NCBI RefSeq assembly: GCF_000612725.1
Contig: NZ_HG964457.1
Location: forward strand, 213,809 to 277,808
Direction: 5' to 3'
From: Mycolicibacterium austroafricanum
Lineage (GTDB): Bacteria > Actinomycetota > Actinomycetes > Mycobacteriales > Mycobacteriaceae
DNA: 64,000 nt
Part shown: positions 26,709-34,905 of the stretch, piece by piece
How the letters are laid out: each line of letters starts with the position of its first letter
Numbering within the stretch: position 1 is the stretch's first letter
Notes under the pieces: model-generated
Told to the model about the DNA's origin: nothing
The model's input: only the letters and a program-made list of their open reading frames with translations
The model's database searches: none
Position numbers and translations under genes: made by a program

Positions 26709-27619
26709 GTTCCCGGCATCTTTCGCAGAGCACAGACCGGTACCCGACCCGGCTGGACACGCAGATCGACCCGATCGCACGCGAGGAGCCGACCGTGTGG
26801 GGCTCGGCGGCCAACGGTCCGCTGGCCGCGGCCGATCTCGACTCCATGGCGAGCAATGGATACATGGTGCGGCGCGACGCGGTGGAGGCAGCTTGGCTGC
26901 CGGCCCTGACCGCAGAACTCGACCGTGTCGCGGCGACGGCGGACCCGCGGGACCCGCGGATCATCCGCGAGCCGGGCGGCAGCATCCGGTCGGTGTTTCA
27001 GCCGCACCTCTTCAGCGATCTGATCAGCGAGGTCGTCACGCTGGACACCGTGCTTCCCGTCGCCCGTCAGTTGCTGGGCAGTGACGTCTATCTGCACCAG
27101 GCGCGCATCAACATGATGCCCGGCTTCACCGGGACCGGCTTCTACTGGCATTCCGATTTCGAGACCTGGCATGCCGAGGACGGCATGCCCGAGATGCGTG
27201 CGGTGTCATGTTCCATCGCCTTGACTCAGAACTTCCCGTACAACGGTTCGTTGATGGTGATGCCCGGGTCGCATCGGGTCTTCTATCCCTGTGTCGGGGC
27301 CACGCCCCGCGACAATCACGCGTCATCGTTGGTCAAGCAGGAGATCGGCGTCCCGAGTCATGCCACCTTGACCGCAGCTGCCGATCGGCACGGTATCGAC
27401 CAGGTCACCGGTCCCGCCGGAACCGCGCTGTGGTTCGACTGCAACATCATGCACGGGTCGGGCTCGAACATCACGCCGTACCCCAGGTCGAACATCTTCC
27501 TGGTGCTCAACTCGGTGGAGAACCGGCTGCTCGCGCCGTATCGGGCGGAGACGCCACGTCCGGAGTACCTGGCGGCCAGGACCAGCCAACCGTTCAGCGC
27601 CACCGCCCTCACCACTTGA
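26705..27619 (+). CDS. ectD: ectoine 5-hydroxylase
   Basis: This 304-residue Fe(II)/2-oxoglutarate dioxygenase (PhyH family) converts ectoine to 5-hydroxyectoine. The iron ligands are visible as HSDFETWH (His and Asp) and the downstream MHGSGSN (His); SIALTQNFPYNGSLMVMPGS is the EctD signature. The start is probably TTG at 26705, overlapping the ectC stop; this gives the normal EctD length, whereas the frame open from 26627 would overlap ectC by 82 bases. It is the last ect gene and ends one base before a long perfect inverted repeat. Confidence 0.94.
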   Translation: MSSRHLSQSTDRYPTRLDTQIDPIAREEPTVWGSAANGPLAAADLDSMASNGYMVRRDAVEAAWLPALTAELDRVAATADPRDPRIIREPGGSIRSVFQPHLFSDLISEVVTLDTVLPVARQLLGSDVYLHQARINMMPGFTGTGFYWHSDFETWHAEDGMPEMRAVSCSIALTQNFPYNGSLMVMPGSHRVFYPCVGATPRDNHASSLVKQEIGVPSHATLTAAADRHGIDQVTGPAGTALWFDCNIMHGSGSNITPYPRSNIFLVLNSVENRLLAPYRAETPRPEYLAARTSQPFSATALTT

Positions 27620-27682
27620 CGCCGAAATTGCATTCCAGCAGGCCTCTACTCGAAAAACCGCTGCTGGAATGCAATTTCGGCG
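27620..27682. terminator. 22-base perfect inverted repeat between convergent ectD and alcohol dehydrogenase
   Basis: Arms at 27620-27641 and 27661-27682 are perfectly complementary, each beginning CGCCGAAATTGCATTCCAGC when read inward on its own strand. The loop is 19 bases and A-rich. The arms are notably AT-rich for this genome. It serves both directions and is most simply a bidirectional terminator; a miniature mobile repeat is the alternative. Confidence 0.75.
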
Positions 27683-27688
27683 GATCGG

Positions 27689-28801
27689 TCAGTGGTCGTG
27701 CAGGATGACGCCGCGGATGTTGCGGCCCGCCCGCATGTCCTCGTAGCCCTCGTTGACCTCGGCGAGCTTGTACTCGTGGGTGACGGTCTCGTCGAGCAGC
27801 AGCTTGCCCTCGCGGTACAGCGACAGCAGGCGCGGGATGTCGGCGCGCGGGTTGGCCTCGCCGTAGAGGCTGCCCAGCAGCCGCTTCTGGAACAGCGTGA
27901 ACATCATCATGCCCAGGGTCGGCTGGTTGTCGGCCATCGTCGACAGCGCCGTCATCACCACGGCGCCGCCCTTGCGGATGATATTGGCCGCCTCCTCGAG
28001 CATCGAGCCCTCCAGCAGGCCGACGGTCAGGATCGCCGAGTCGGCCATCACGCCACGGGTGAGGTCGGCAACCAACGCGGTCGCCTCTTCCATCGAGGTC
28101 ACGAAGTGGGTGGCGCCGAACCGGAAAGCCAACTCCCGCTTCGATTCCACCGGTTCGATGACGATGATCTTCTCGGCGCCGGCCAGTCGGGCCCCCTGGA
28201 TTGCACCGCTGCCGATCCCGCCGAGCCCGATGATGACGACGGTGTCGCCGGGTGACACGTCGGCGGTGTTGACCGCCGAGCCCCAGCCGGTGGTGACGCC
28301 GCAGCCGAGCAGGCACGCCCGCGACAACGGAATGTCGTCGTCGATCTTGACGATGGACGCCTCGGGCACGGTGCCGTACTGGGAGAACGTGCCGACGAGT
28401 GCCATCACGCCGACGTCTTGCCCGCGGACGTGGCGGCGGTAGGTGCCGTCGAGTTGCGTGCCGGCCATGATCATCGCGCCGAGGTCGCACAGGTTCTGGT
28501 GGCCGGTCGAACAGAACCGGCACCGCCCACAGGCAGGCAGGAACGACGCGACCACGTGGTCGCCCGGCGCGAGACCGACGACGCCAGGACCGACCTCGCG
28601 GACGATGCCCGCGCCCTCGTGACCGCCGATCAGCGGCAGCGGCGCGGGCAGATCACCGGTGCGGATGTGCTCGTCGGAGTGGCACAGGCCGGTTGCCTCC
28701 CAGGACACCAGCACCTCGCCGTCGCCCGGCGGGTCAAGGTCGATCTCCTCGACCGTCCAGTCGCCACCGTACTCCCACAGAATCGCCGCGTTGGTCTTCA
28801 T
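27689..28801 (-). CDS. zinc-dependent alcohol dehydrogenase (MDR; NDMA-dependent-like group)
   Basis: This 370-residue medium-chain dehydrogenase has catalytic-zinc ligands in TGLCHSDEH and GGHEGAGIV, structural-zinc cysteines in PACGRCRFCSTGHQNLC, and the Rossmann motif GLGGIGSGA. The overall sequence resembles mycobacterial AdhD/NDMA-dependent alcohol dehydrogenases, which keep NAD tightly bound. I chose the ATG at 28801 (MKTNAAILWEYGG). It lies downstream of and co-directional with ipdC (67 bases), so it may be read from the KstR2-controlled operon. No alcohol dehydrogenase occupies this position in M. tuberculosis as I recall, so the role in steroid use is only a guess. Confidence 0.88.
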   Translation of the reverse strand: MKTNAAILWEYGGDWTVEEIDLDPPGDGEVLVSWEATGLCHSDEHIRTGDLPAPLPLIGGHEGAGIVREVGPGVVGLAPGDHVVASFLPACGRCRFCSTGHQNLCDLGAMIMAGTQLDGTYRRHVRGQDVGVMALVGTFSQYGTVPEASIVKIDDDIPLSRACLLGCGVTTGWGSAVNTADVSPGDTVVIIGLGGIGSGAIQGARLAGAEKIIVIEPVESKRELAFRFGATHFVTSMEEATALVADLTRGVMADSAILTVGLLEGSMLEEAANIIRKGGAVVMTALSTMADNQPTLGMMMFTLFQKRLLGSLYGEANPRADIPRLLSLYREGKLLLDETVTHEYKLAEVNEGYEDMRAGRNIRGVILHDH

Positions 28802-28868
28802 GCGGCCGAGTCTAGGAAGCTCAGATGGAGCGCACGGCGGAATCGCTGGACGCGCGTCAAATGTGTGC

Positions 28869-29939
28869 TCAGCGGATGTGTTGCGAGGCCTTCTGCAAGT
28901 GTTCGACGGCTTCGGCGACGATCGCCGGCACCAGTTCCGCGCACGAGGGCAGATCATCGATGATCCCGGCCACCTGGCCGGAGGCGAGCACACCGGCATC
29001 GGTGTTGCCCTCGACGAGGCCCGCCTTGAGCAGCATCGGAGTGTTGGCGGCCATCACGACCTGCGACCACGTCAGGTCCTTGCCGTGCCGCATGGCCAGC
29101 CCGTCGGTGATCATCGACTTCCAGGTCATGCCGGACATCTTCTTGAACTTCTGCGCGTTGAGCACCGCTGCCGAGAGCCCCCGGATCGGGGACCCGCTCT
29201 CCAGCTTCTCGACCAGCCCGGTGCGCAGCACCCGGTGCGGCATACCGTCGACCTTGGTCGACACCACGGTGCCGTCCAGCGCGGCGTCCAGGTAACGCTG
29301 CTTGACCGCGTCGGGCACGGTCGAGTCCGACGTCAGCAGGAACCGGGTGCCCATGGCGACCCCGGCCGCGCCGTACGACAGCGCGGCGGCCAGGCCCCTG
29401 CCGTCGAAGAAGCCACCCGCGGCGATCACCGGCATCCCGGTGTCGGCGACGGCGTCGAGCACCGACGGCAGCAGCAGCGTGGTGGCGATCGGGCCGGTGT
29501 GCCCGCCGCCCTCACCACCCTGCACGATCACTGCGTCGGCGCCCCAGCCCGCCACCTTCTTGGCGTGTTTGGCCAGACCGACCGACGGAATCACCACCAC
29601 GCCGGCGTCTTTCAGCCTCGCGATGAGATCGGGCTTCGGGGCCAGCGCGAACGACGCGACCTTGACCCCTTCGCGGATCAGCAGGTCGACGCGTGCGTTC
29701 GCATCGCCGGCATCGGCGCGGATGTTGATGCCGAACGGCTTGTCGGTGGCGGCCTTGACCTTGGCCACCGCGGTGGTGAGCTCCTCCAGCGTCATCGTCG
29801 CCGAGGCCAGGATGCCCAGCCCGCCGGCATTCGACGTCGCCGACACCAACCGGGCGCCGGCGACCCACCCCATCCCGGTCTGTACGACGGGATGCTCGAT
29901 GCCGACCAGTTCGGTCAGCGGGGTGCTGAGCCGACTCAT
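28869..29939 (-). CDS. ipdC: IpdC-like flavin reductase (nitronate monooxygenase family)
   Basis: This 356-residue TIM-barrel FMN protein of the NMO/2-nitropropane dioxygenase fold shows VQTGMGWVAGARL, VIVQGGEGGGHTGP (FMN phosphate site), VIAAGGFFDGRGLAAALSYG and GTRFLLTSDS. It is syntenic with Rv3553 (IpdC), needed for HIP-CoA degradation before ring opening. The ATG at 29939 overlaps the ipdB stop by ATGA. The NMO family name does not imply nitronate oxidation here. In M. tuberculosis the ferredoxin gene fdxB follows; here an alcohol dehydrogenase follows. Confidence 0.87.
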   Translation of the reverse strand: MSRLSTPLTELVGIEHPVVQTGMGWVAGARLVSATSNAGGLGILASATMTLEELTTAVAKVKAATDKPFGINIRADAGDANARVDLLIREGVKVASFALAPKPDLIARLKDAGVVVIPSVGLAKHAKKVAGWGADAVIVQGGEGGGHTGPIATTLLLPSVLDAVADTGMPVIAAGGFFDGRGLAAALSYGAAGVAMGTRFLLTSDSTVPDAVKQRYLDAALDGTVVSTKVDGMPHRVLRTGLVEKLESGSPIRGLSAAVLNAQKFKKMSGMTWKSMITDGLAMRHGKDLTWSQVVMAANTPMLLKAGLVEGNTDAGVLASGQVAGIIDDLPSCAELVPAIVAEAVEHLQKASQHIR

Positions 29940-30685
29940 ACCTTTACTTCCTTGTCGCGCAACGACTTCGGGTCGATGACCTCGCGCAGCAGCTTCTGCT
30001 CGTCACCGGACGGCAGTCGGGTAGTCGCTGCGTCGGCCAGGCCGTGCACCTCGAACGAGGTGTTCTCGGCGACCTGGTCCGGCTCGACGCCGGGGTGCAG
30101 CGACACCGCGCGCATCTGATGGTCGGGGCCGTTGAAGTCGAACACGCCGAGGTTGGTCACCACCCGGTAGACGTTGACGAACCGGTAGGCCGGATTGTCG
30201 GGATCGACCTTGTCCCAACCGATCCCGGACACGATGTCGACTTCTGTGCCGAACACCCGCTTGGAGTGGTTGCCCACCCAGTAGCTGGTGGCGTGGTTGA
30301 TGGTGTTGCCTGGCGCGCCGCGCACGCCGAACATCTGGCGCGTCGGGTGCTGCAGCGGACCGAACGCGGACAGGTTCTGGTTGCCGTAGCGGTCGATCTG
30401 GTTTGCGCCCATCACCACATGCCGTCGACCCCAGGCCAGCGTCTCGAAGACCCGGCCGAAGGGCATCCAGCCCTCGATCGTCGCGGCGGCACCGATGGCC
30501 GGGGTGTCGGCGATCAGTCGGGCCTCACCGTCGGTCAGCACGATGTCGGGGGAGAACGTCAGCCGGGCCAGCCGGGCGCCGATCGACACGATGGTCGTCA
30601 TCGGGCTGACCATGATCTCGCCTGCGTCGCGGAACAATTCGGCACAGGCGACGGCGCACACCTCGGCGCGGGTTGCGGAGATCAC
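29936..30685 (-). CDS. ipdB: COCHEA-CoA hydrolase beta subunit IpdB
   Basis: This 249-residue CoA-transferase family I beta-type protein starts VISATRAEVCAVACAEL at GTG 30685, which overlaps the ipdA stop (GTGA). Conserved stretches include VSIGARLARLTFSPD, MGANQIDRYGNQN and GVRGAPGNTINHATSYW. With IpdA it forms the IpdAB complex, which hydrolytically opens steroid ring C (COCHEA-CoA) rather than transferring CoA. Synteny with Rv3552 is complete. The upstream in-frame extension to 30778 lies inside ipdA and is rejected. Confidence 0.92.
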   Translation of the reverse strand: MISATRAEVCAVACAELFRDAGEIMVSPMTTIVSIGARLARLTFSPDIVLTDGEARLIADTPAIGAAATIEGWMPFGRVFETLAWGRRHVVMGANQIDRYGNQNLSAFGPLQHPTRQMFGVRGAPGNTINHATSYWVGNHSKRVFGTEVDIVSGIGWDKVDPDNPAYRFVNVYRVVTNLGVFDFNGPDHQMRAVSLHPGVEPDQVAENTSFEVHGLADAATTRLPSGDEQKLLREVIDPKSLRDKEVKV

Positions 30686-31569
30686 TTGGCGGCCTCCCGA
30701 TCCTCGGTGAACTTGCGGACGGCGGCCTGGTAGTCGGCCTCGCTGCCGGACAGGTAGGTCTTGACGAACTCGGCCCACGTCTCGTCGGAGCCCGCAGCCT
30801 CGGCGTAGTGCCGCTGGAACTTCTCATCGCGGCGGTAGTCGGGCTCGGCGGTGGTGAAGTGAGCCCCGTTGGGCGCCTCGACCACGGTGTCGACCATCAT
30901 CCGGTTGATCAGCAGAGCCTGTGGCGGAACGGATTTCACCAGCTCTTCGGTGGACACCACCCTCTCCACCGACAGGAGACGCTTCTGCGCCGACATCAGG
31001 AACAGGTCGTCGAAGTACGGGTCGATGCCGGTGTAGGCCGCATTGCCCTTGGCGTCTCCGATGTTCATGTGCACGAACGCGGCGTCCAGGTTCAGCGCGG
31101 GCATCGCGACCAGTTCCTCGTAGCCCGAACCCGTCGGATACGGCGAACGCACGGTCTTGAGCTCGTCACCCCAGAACGCGCGGACGTCGCTGCCCAGTCC
31201 GGCGCGGATCGGCAGGAACGGCAGGCGCTGTGCGGCCGCCTGCAGGCCGCAGCGCAGCATGCCCTCGTCCATCTCGCGGGCCTCGATCGATCCCGACGTG
31301 CGGGCCTTGGCAAACCACGGATCGTAGAACGGCGGCGAATCCAGCGACACGAAGCCGTAATACACCCGCTTGACCTTGCCCGCCGAGCACAGCAGCCCCA
31401 GGTCGGGTCCGCCGTAGGTGACCACGGTCAGGTCGGTGACATCGGTGCGCAGCAGGGCGCGGACGAACGCCATGGGCTTGCGCCGCGACCCCCAGCCGCC
31501 GATGCCGATGGTCATCCCGCTCTGTATCGAGGACACCGCCTCGTCCAGAGTTGTTCTCTTGTCGCTCAC
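30682..31569 (-). CDS. ipdA: COCHEA-CoA hydrolase alpha subunit IpdA
   Basis: This 295-residue CoA-transferase family I alpha-type protein starts VSDKRTTLDEAVSSIQSG at GTG 31569, overlapping the echA20 stop by GTGA. Conserved stretches are IGIGGWGSRRKPMAFVRAL, VVTYGGPDLGLL and MNIGDAKGNAAYTGIDPYF. It is syntenic with Rv3551. The frame is open much further upstream, through echA20, but only the GTG start gives the family length (about 290). It works with IpdB in ring-C opening. Confidence 0.92.
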   Translation of the reverse strand: MSDKRTTLDEAVSSIQSGMTIGIGGWGSRRKPMAFVRALLRTDVTDLTVVTYGGPDLGLLCSAGKVKRVYYGFVSLDSPPFYDPWFAKARTSGSIEAREMDEGMLRCGLQAAAQRLPFLPIRAGLGSDVRAFWGDELKTVRSPYPTGSGYEELVAMPALNLDAAFVHMNIGDAKGNAAYTGIDPYFDDLFLMSAQKRLLSVERVVSTEELVKSVPPQALLINRMMVDTVVEAPNGAHFTTAEPDYRRDEKFQRHYAEAAGSDETWAEFVKTYLSGSEADYQAAVRKFTEDREAAK

Positions 31570-32321
31570 GCCTTCCCCTTTTCTGTCCCGGCGAACGCGT
31601 CGCGGTGCTCGTCGGACACGCCGGCGAGGTTCAGTTCGAACGTGAAGCCTTGCTCCATGCGGTATCTCGCGTTGACCGGCTGGATGTCGATGAAGTTCAG
31701 CGCTTCCTTGGCGGCGCGGATCACCCGGGTGTCCTTCGACGCGATGTCGCGCGCGACTCGCAGCGCGGCCTCGTCGAGATCGGCCCGTGGCACCACCTCG
31801 TGAACCGAACCGAAGTGGTGCAGGGTGTCTGCGGTGACGGTGGCGGCGGTGAAGAACAGCCGGCGCATCATGTGCTGTGGCACCAGTCGCGACAGGTGGG
31901 TGGCCGCGCCGAGCGCGCCCCGCTCGACCTCGGGCAGCCCGAACTTGGCGTCGTCGGAGGCGACGATCACGTCGGAGTTTCCGACCAGGCCGATGCCGCC
32001 GCCGACGCAGAAGCCGTTCACCGCCGCGACGACGGGCACCGCGCACTCGTAGACCGCGCGGAACGCCTCGTAGCAGCCGCGGTTGGCGTCGATCAGCGCG
32101 GTGAACCCTTCGGTGTTCTGCATCTCCTTGATGTCCACACCGGCGTTGAAACCGCGGCCCTCGGCCCGCAGGATCACGACGTGCGTGCTGTGGTCGCGCC
32201 CCGCGGCGGTGATGGTGTCGGCCAGTTCGAACCAGCCGCGGGACGGGATCGCGTTTACGGGCGGGTAGTCGACCGTGACGGACACAATGCCCGGTTCCAC
32301 GGTCTTTGTGGTGATCGGCAT
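31566..32321 (-). CDS. echA20: ring-D hydrolase EchA20 (crotonase family)
   Basis: This 251-residue crotonase-fold protein has the oxyanion-hole stretches FNAGVDIKEM and GFCVGGGIGLVGNSDVIVAS, followed by FGLPEVERGALG. In M. tuberculosis EchA20 (Rv3550) hydrolyses the ring-D diketone of HIEC-CoA to COCHEA-CoA. The ATG at 32321 (MPITTKTVEPG) has GGAG upstream. It is the first gene of the echA20-ipdA-ipdB-ipdC operon and is divergent from an SDR gene across a KstR2 operator. Confidence 0.92.
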   Translation of the reverse strand: MPITTKTVEPGIVSVTVDYPPVNAIPSRGWFELADTITAAGRDHSTHVVILRAEGRGFNAGVDIKEMQNTEGFTALIDANRGCYEAFRAVYECAVPVVAAVNGFCVGGGIGLVGNSDVIVASDDAKFGLPEVERGALGAATHLSRLVPQHMMRRLFFTAATVTADTLHHFGSVHEVVPRADLDEAALRVARDIASKDTRVIRAAKEALNFIDIQPVNARYRMEQGFTFELNLAGVSDEHRDAFAGTEKGKA

Positions 32322-32344
32322 GCAAACTCCTGGGTCGCTACCTA

Positions 32345-32358
32345 AGCAAGCACTTGCT
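32345..32358. promoter_or_regulatory. KstR2 operator between echA20 and the SDR operon
   Basis: AGCAAGCACTTGCT fits AnCAAGnnCTTGnT exactly and lies inside a longer dyad AAGCAAG-CA-CTTGCTT (32344-32359). The gap between the divergent starts is only 52 bases, so one KstR2 dimer pair could close both promoters. The arms match those of the site at 20208. Confidence 0.92.
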
Positions 32359-32373
32359 TGGTACGCTAGCACA

Positions 32374-33171
32374 GTGACTGACGCCGTCGACAGTGCCCGC
32401 AGCGGCATCGCCCTTGGCCTGACCGGACGCGTCGTGCTCGTCACCGGTGGCGTGCGCGGCGTGGGTGCGGGTATCAGCAAGGTCTTCGCCGACCAGGGCG
32501 CCACCGTCGTGACGTGTGCGCGCCGTCCGGTGGAGGGATCCCCCTACGAGTTCCGGTCGTGTGACATCCGCGAGGACGACTCGGTCAAAGGCCTCGTCGA
32601 AGGCATCGTGTCCGACCACGGCCGCCTCGATGTGGTGGTGAACAACGCGGGCGGCTCCCCGTATGTGCTCGCCGCCGACGCGTCGGCCAAATTCAGCGCC
32701 AAGATCGTGGCACTGAACCTGCTTGGTGCGCTGTCTGTTTCAACCCACGCCAACGCAGCGATGCAGGCGCAGGCCGCCGGGGGCTCGATCGTCAACATCA
32801 CCAGCGTGAGCGGCAGGAGGCCCACTCCGGGCACCGTCGCGTACGGCGCGGCCAAGGCCGGCATGGAGAACATGACCGCCACACTGGCCGTGGAATGGGC
32901 GCCGAAGGTCAGGGTGAACTCCGTCGTGGTGGGCATGGTGGAGACCGAACAGTCGGAACTCTTCTACGGAGACGCCGATTCGATCGCGGCGATCTCCAAG
33001 AACGTGCCGCTGGGCCGGCTGGCCAAACCCGAGGACATCGGTTGGGCCACCGCATTTCTGGCCTCTGACGCGGCGTCCTACATCAGCGGTGCGTCGCTCG
33101 AGGTGCATGGTGGCGGGGAGCCGCCGCACTACCTGGCGACCACCACTGCCGACATCAAGACACAAGGGTGA
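32374..33171 (+). CDS. SDR oxidoreductase (Rv3549c-like), KstR2 regulon
   Basis: This 265-residue short-chain dehydrogenase starts at GTG 32374 (VTDAVDSARSGIALGLTG). It shows TGGVRGVGAGI (cofactor), NNAGGSPYV, the catalytic serine in NITSVSGRRP and YGAAKAGMENM. Gene order corresponds to Rv3549c. It presumably oxidises or reduces a hydroxyacyl- or ketoacyl-CoA from the C/D rings; the exact step is not known to me. The upstream in-frame ATG at 32275 lies inside echA20 and beyond the KstR2 site, so it is not used. Confidence 0.85.
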   Translation: MTDAVDSARSGIALGLTGRVVLVTGGVRGVGAGISKVFADQGATVVTCARRPVEGSPYEFRSCDIREDDSVKGLVEGIVSDHGRLDVVVNNAGGSPYVLAADASAKFSAKIVALNLLGALSVSTHANAAMQAQAAGGSIVNITSVSGRRPTPGTVAYGAAKAGMENMTATLAVEWAPKVRVNSVVVGMVETEQSELFYGDADSIAAISKNVPLGRLAKPEDIGWATAFLASDAASYISGASLEVHGGGEPPHYLATTTADIKTQG

Positions 33172-33191
33172 CTTCAGAAAAGGGGTTAGCA

Positions 33192-34097
33192 ATGGGACTG
33201 CTCGACGGCCGCGTGGTCATCGTGACAGGTGCAGGTGGCGGAATCGGTAGGGCGCACGCGCTGGCGTTCGCCGCCGAGGGAGCGCGCGTGGTGGTCAACG
33301 ACATCGGCGTCGGACTGGATGGTTCCCCGGCCGGCGGAGGAAGCGCCGCCCAGGCGGTCGTCGACGAGATCGTCGCCGCCGGTGGTGAAGCGGTCACCAG
33401 CGGCGCCAACGTCGCAGACTGGGCTCAGGCCGAGGGGCTGATCCAGACTGCCGTGGACAGTTTCGGGACTCTCGACGTCCTGGTGAACAACGCGGGCATC
33501 GTCCGGGACCGGATGTTCGCCAACACCAGTGAGGAAGAGTTCGACGCCGTCACCGCCGTGCACCTGAAGGGCCACTTCGCCACGATGAAGCACGCCGCCG
33601 CGTACTGGCGCGCGAAGTCCAAGGCGGGCGAGAGTGTGGACGCCCGCATCATCAACACGAGTTCCGGTGCGGGACTGCAGGGCAGCGTCGGGCAGGCCAA
33701 CTACAGCGCTTCCAAGGCAGGCATCGCGGCGCTGACCTTGGTCGCCGCCGCCGAGATGGGCAGGTTCGGCGTCAGCGTGAACGCGATCGCGCCGTCGGCG
33801 CGCACCCGGATGACCGAGACCGTGTTCGCCGACATGATGGCCACCCAGGACAACGACTTCGATTCGATGGCACCCGAGAACATTTCACCGCTGGTCGTGT
33901 GGCTGGGCAGCGTCGAGTCTCGCGATGTGACCGGCAGGGTGTTCGAGGTCGAAGGCGGCAAGATCCGTGTCGCCGAGGGCTGGGCGCACGGCCCGGAGAT
34001 CGACAAGGGTGCCCGCTGGGATCCGGCCGAGCTCGGCTCCGTGGTGCCGGATCTGCTGGCCAAGGCGCGGACGCCGGTGCCTGTCTACGGCGCCTGA
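33192..34097 (+). CDS. SDR oxidoreductase (Rv3548c-like), KstR2 regulon
   Basis: This 301-residue SDR is longer than the classical 250 residues. It has TGAGGGIGRAHAL, NNAGIVRDRMF, NTSSGAGLQGSVGQANYSAS and the YxxxK in NYSASKAG. The C-terminal 50 residues (GRVFEVEGGKIRVAEGWAHG onward) resemble the hydroxyacyl-CoA dehydrogenase type in multifunctional enzymes. Synteny with Rv3548c places it in C/D-ring catabolism. I chose the ATG at 33192 with AAAAGGGG upstream; a GTG at 33168 overlapping the previous stop is the alternative. It overlaps the convergent GAF gene by 13 bases. Confidence 0.85.
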   Translation: MGLLDGRVVIVTGAGGGIGRAHALAFAAEGARVVVNDIGVGLDGSPAGGGSAAQAVVDEIVAAGGEAVTSGANVADWAQAEGLIQTAVDSFGTLDVLVNNAGIVRDRMFANTSEEEFDAVTAVHLKGHFATMKHAAAYWRAKSKAGESVDARIINTSSGAGLQGSVGQANYSASKAGIAALTLVAAAEMGRFGVSVNAIAPSARTRMTETVFADMMATQDNDFDSMAPENISPLVVWLGSVESRDVTGRVFEVEGGKIRVAEGWAHGPEIDKGARWDPAELGSVVPDLLAKARTPVPVYGA

Positions 34098-34828
34098 CCC
34101 CGCTGCGCGCGGGGGAAGATGTGGTCGGCGGCCAGTTGCGCCAGGTCGCGCAGTGTGGTCACGTGACCCGACGTCCAGTCGCGGGGGATGGTGTCCCAGA
34201 CGCACAGCGTGCCGACGGCGTGACGGTCTTCACCGATCAACGGGATGCTGAGGTAGGCGACCACGCTGCCGTCGCTGACCGCGGGGTTGTGCTGCAGCAC
34301 AGGATCGGTGCGGGCGTCGGCGAGCACCAGCGGCTGGCCCGACGCCACGGCGTACTGGCACAGGGACCGCTGGATCGACGTCTCCCGTGATTCCGGCTCC
34401 TGGCCCGCCGACCCGTGCATGCTGACGAAGAACTGTCGGTCGTGGTCCACGAGTGAGACAGCCGCGCCCGGCGCTGCCAAGGCGGCGGCCGCCATGTCGA
34501 CGATGCGGTCGTACACCTTCTCGGCGGGCGAATCGAGCAGACCGGTCGCGTACAGCACCCTAAGCCGTTCCGGGTCGGTGATGATCGATTGCGGCCACTG
34601 CCACTGTGCGGGAACCGGGATCTGCGCGTTGGACAGATGCGCCAGCAACTCGTCGTGCACCCCGTCGTTGGTCGTGACGTCGTCCATCAGTCGCATGGCG
34701 ACGGCCTCGGCGACGTAGCGGTCCGGCGACAGGCCGGCCTTGTCCGCCAGCTCCATCACCAGGCGGTTGAGCCAGTCGTCGAAGCCGGATACCGAGACCA
34801 CCCGCCAACGATAATTGAGCAGGGACAC
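34085..34828 (-). CDS. GAF-domain sensor protein
   Basis: This 247-residue soluble protein has a short N-terminal helical part (to about residue 80) with no clear match, then one GAF domain (about 88-240) with PERLRVLYATGLLDSPAEKVYDRI, VSLVDHDRQFFVSMHG, SLCQYAVASGQPLVLADART and VVAYLSIPLIGEDRHAVGTLC. Such GAF proteins without an output domain are frequent in actinobacteria and bind small molecules or interact with kinases. The start is uncertain: GTG 34828 is the longest, and GTG 34801 is possible. It interrupts the steroid cluster on the opposite strand, with a secreted phosphatase behind it. Confidence 0.8.
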   Translation of the reverse strand: MSLLNYRWRVVSVSGFDDWLNRLVMELADKAGLSPDRYVAEAVAMRLMDDVTTNDGVHDELLAHLSNAQIPVPAQWQWPQSIITDPERLRVLYATGLLDSPAEKVYDRIVDMAAAALAAPGAAVSLVDHDRQFFVSMHGSAGQEPESRETSIQRSLCQYAVASGQPLVLADARTDPVLQHNPAVSDGSVVAYLSIPLIGEDRHAVGTLCVWDTIPRDWTSGHVTTLRDLAQLAADHIFPRAQRGQAP

Positions 34829-34905
34829 CCGCGGGCCGGTGTTCGCACCGAAATCCCGTGGTCAGACCAGGAAACGCGCCGATTTTCGCGGCCTGCCGAA
34901 TCGGC

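Noticed and set aside
30682..32325. 547-codon fusion-like frame covering echA20 and ipdA
   Set aside because: The first 250 codons are the out-of-frame shadow of echA20 on the same strand. The real ipdA starts at GTG 31569, overlapping the echA20 stop.
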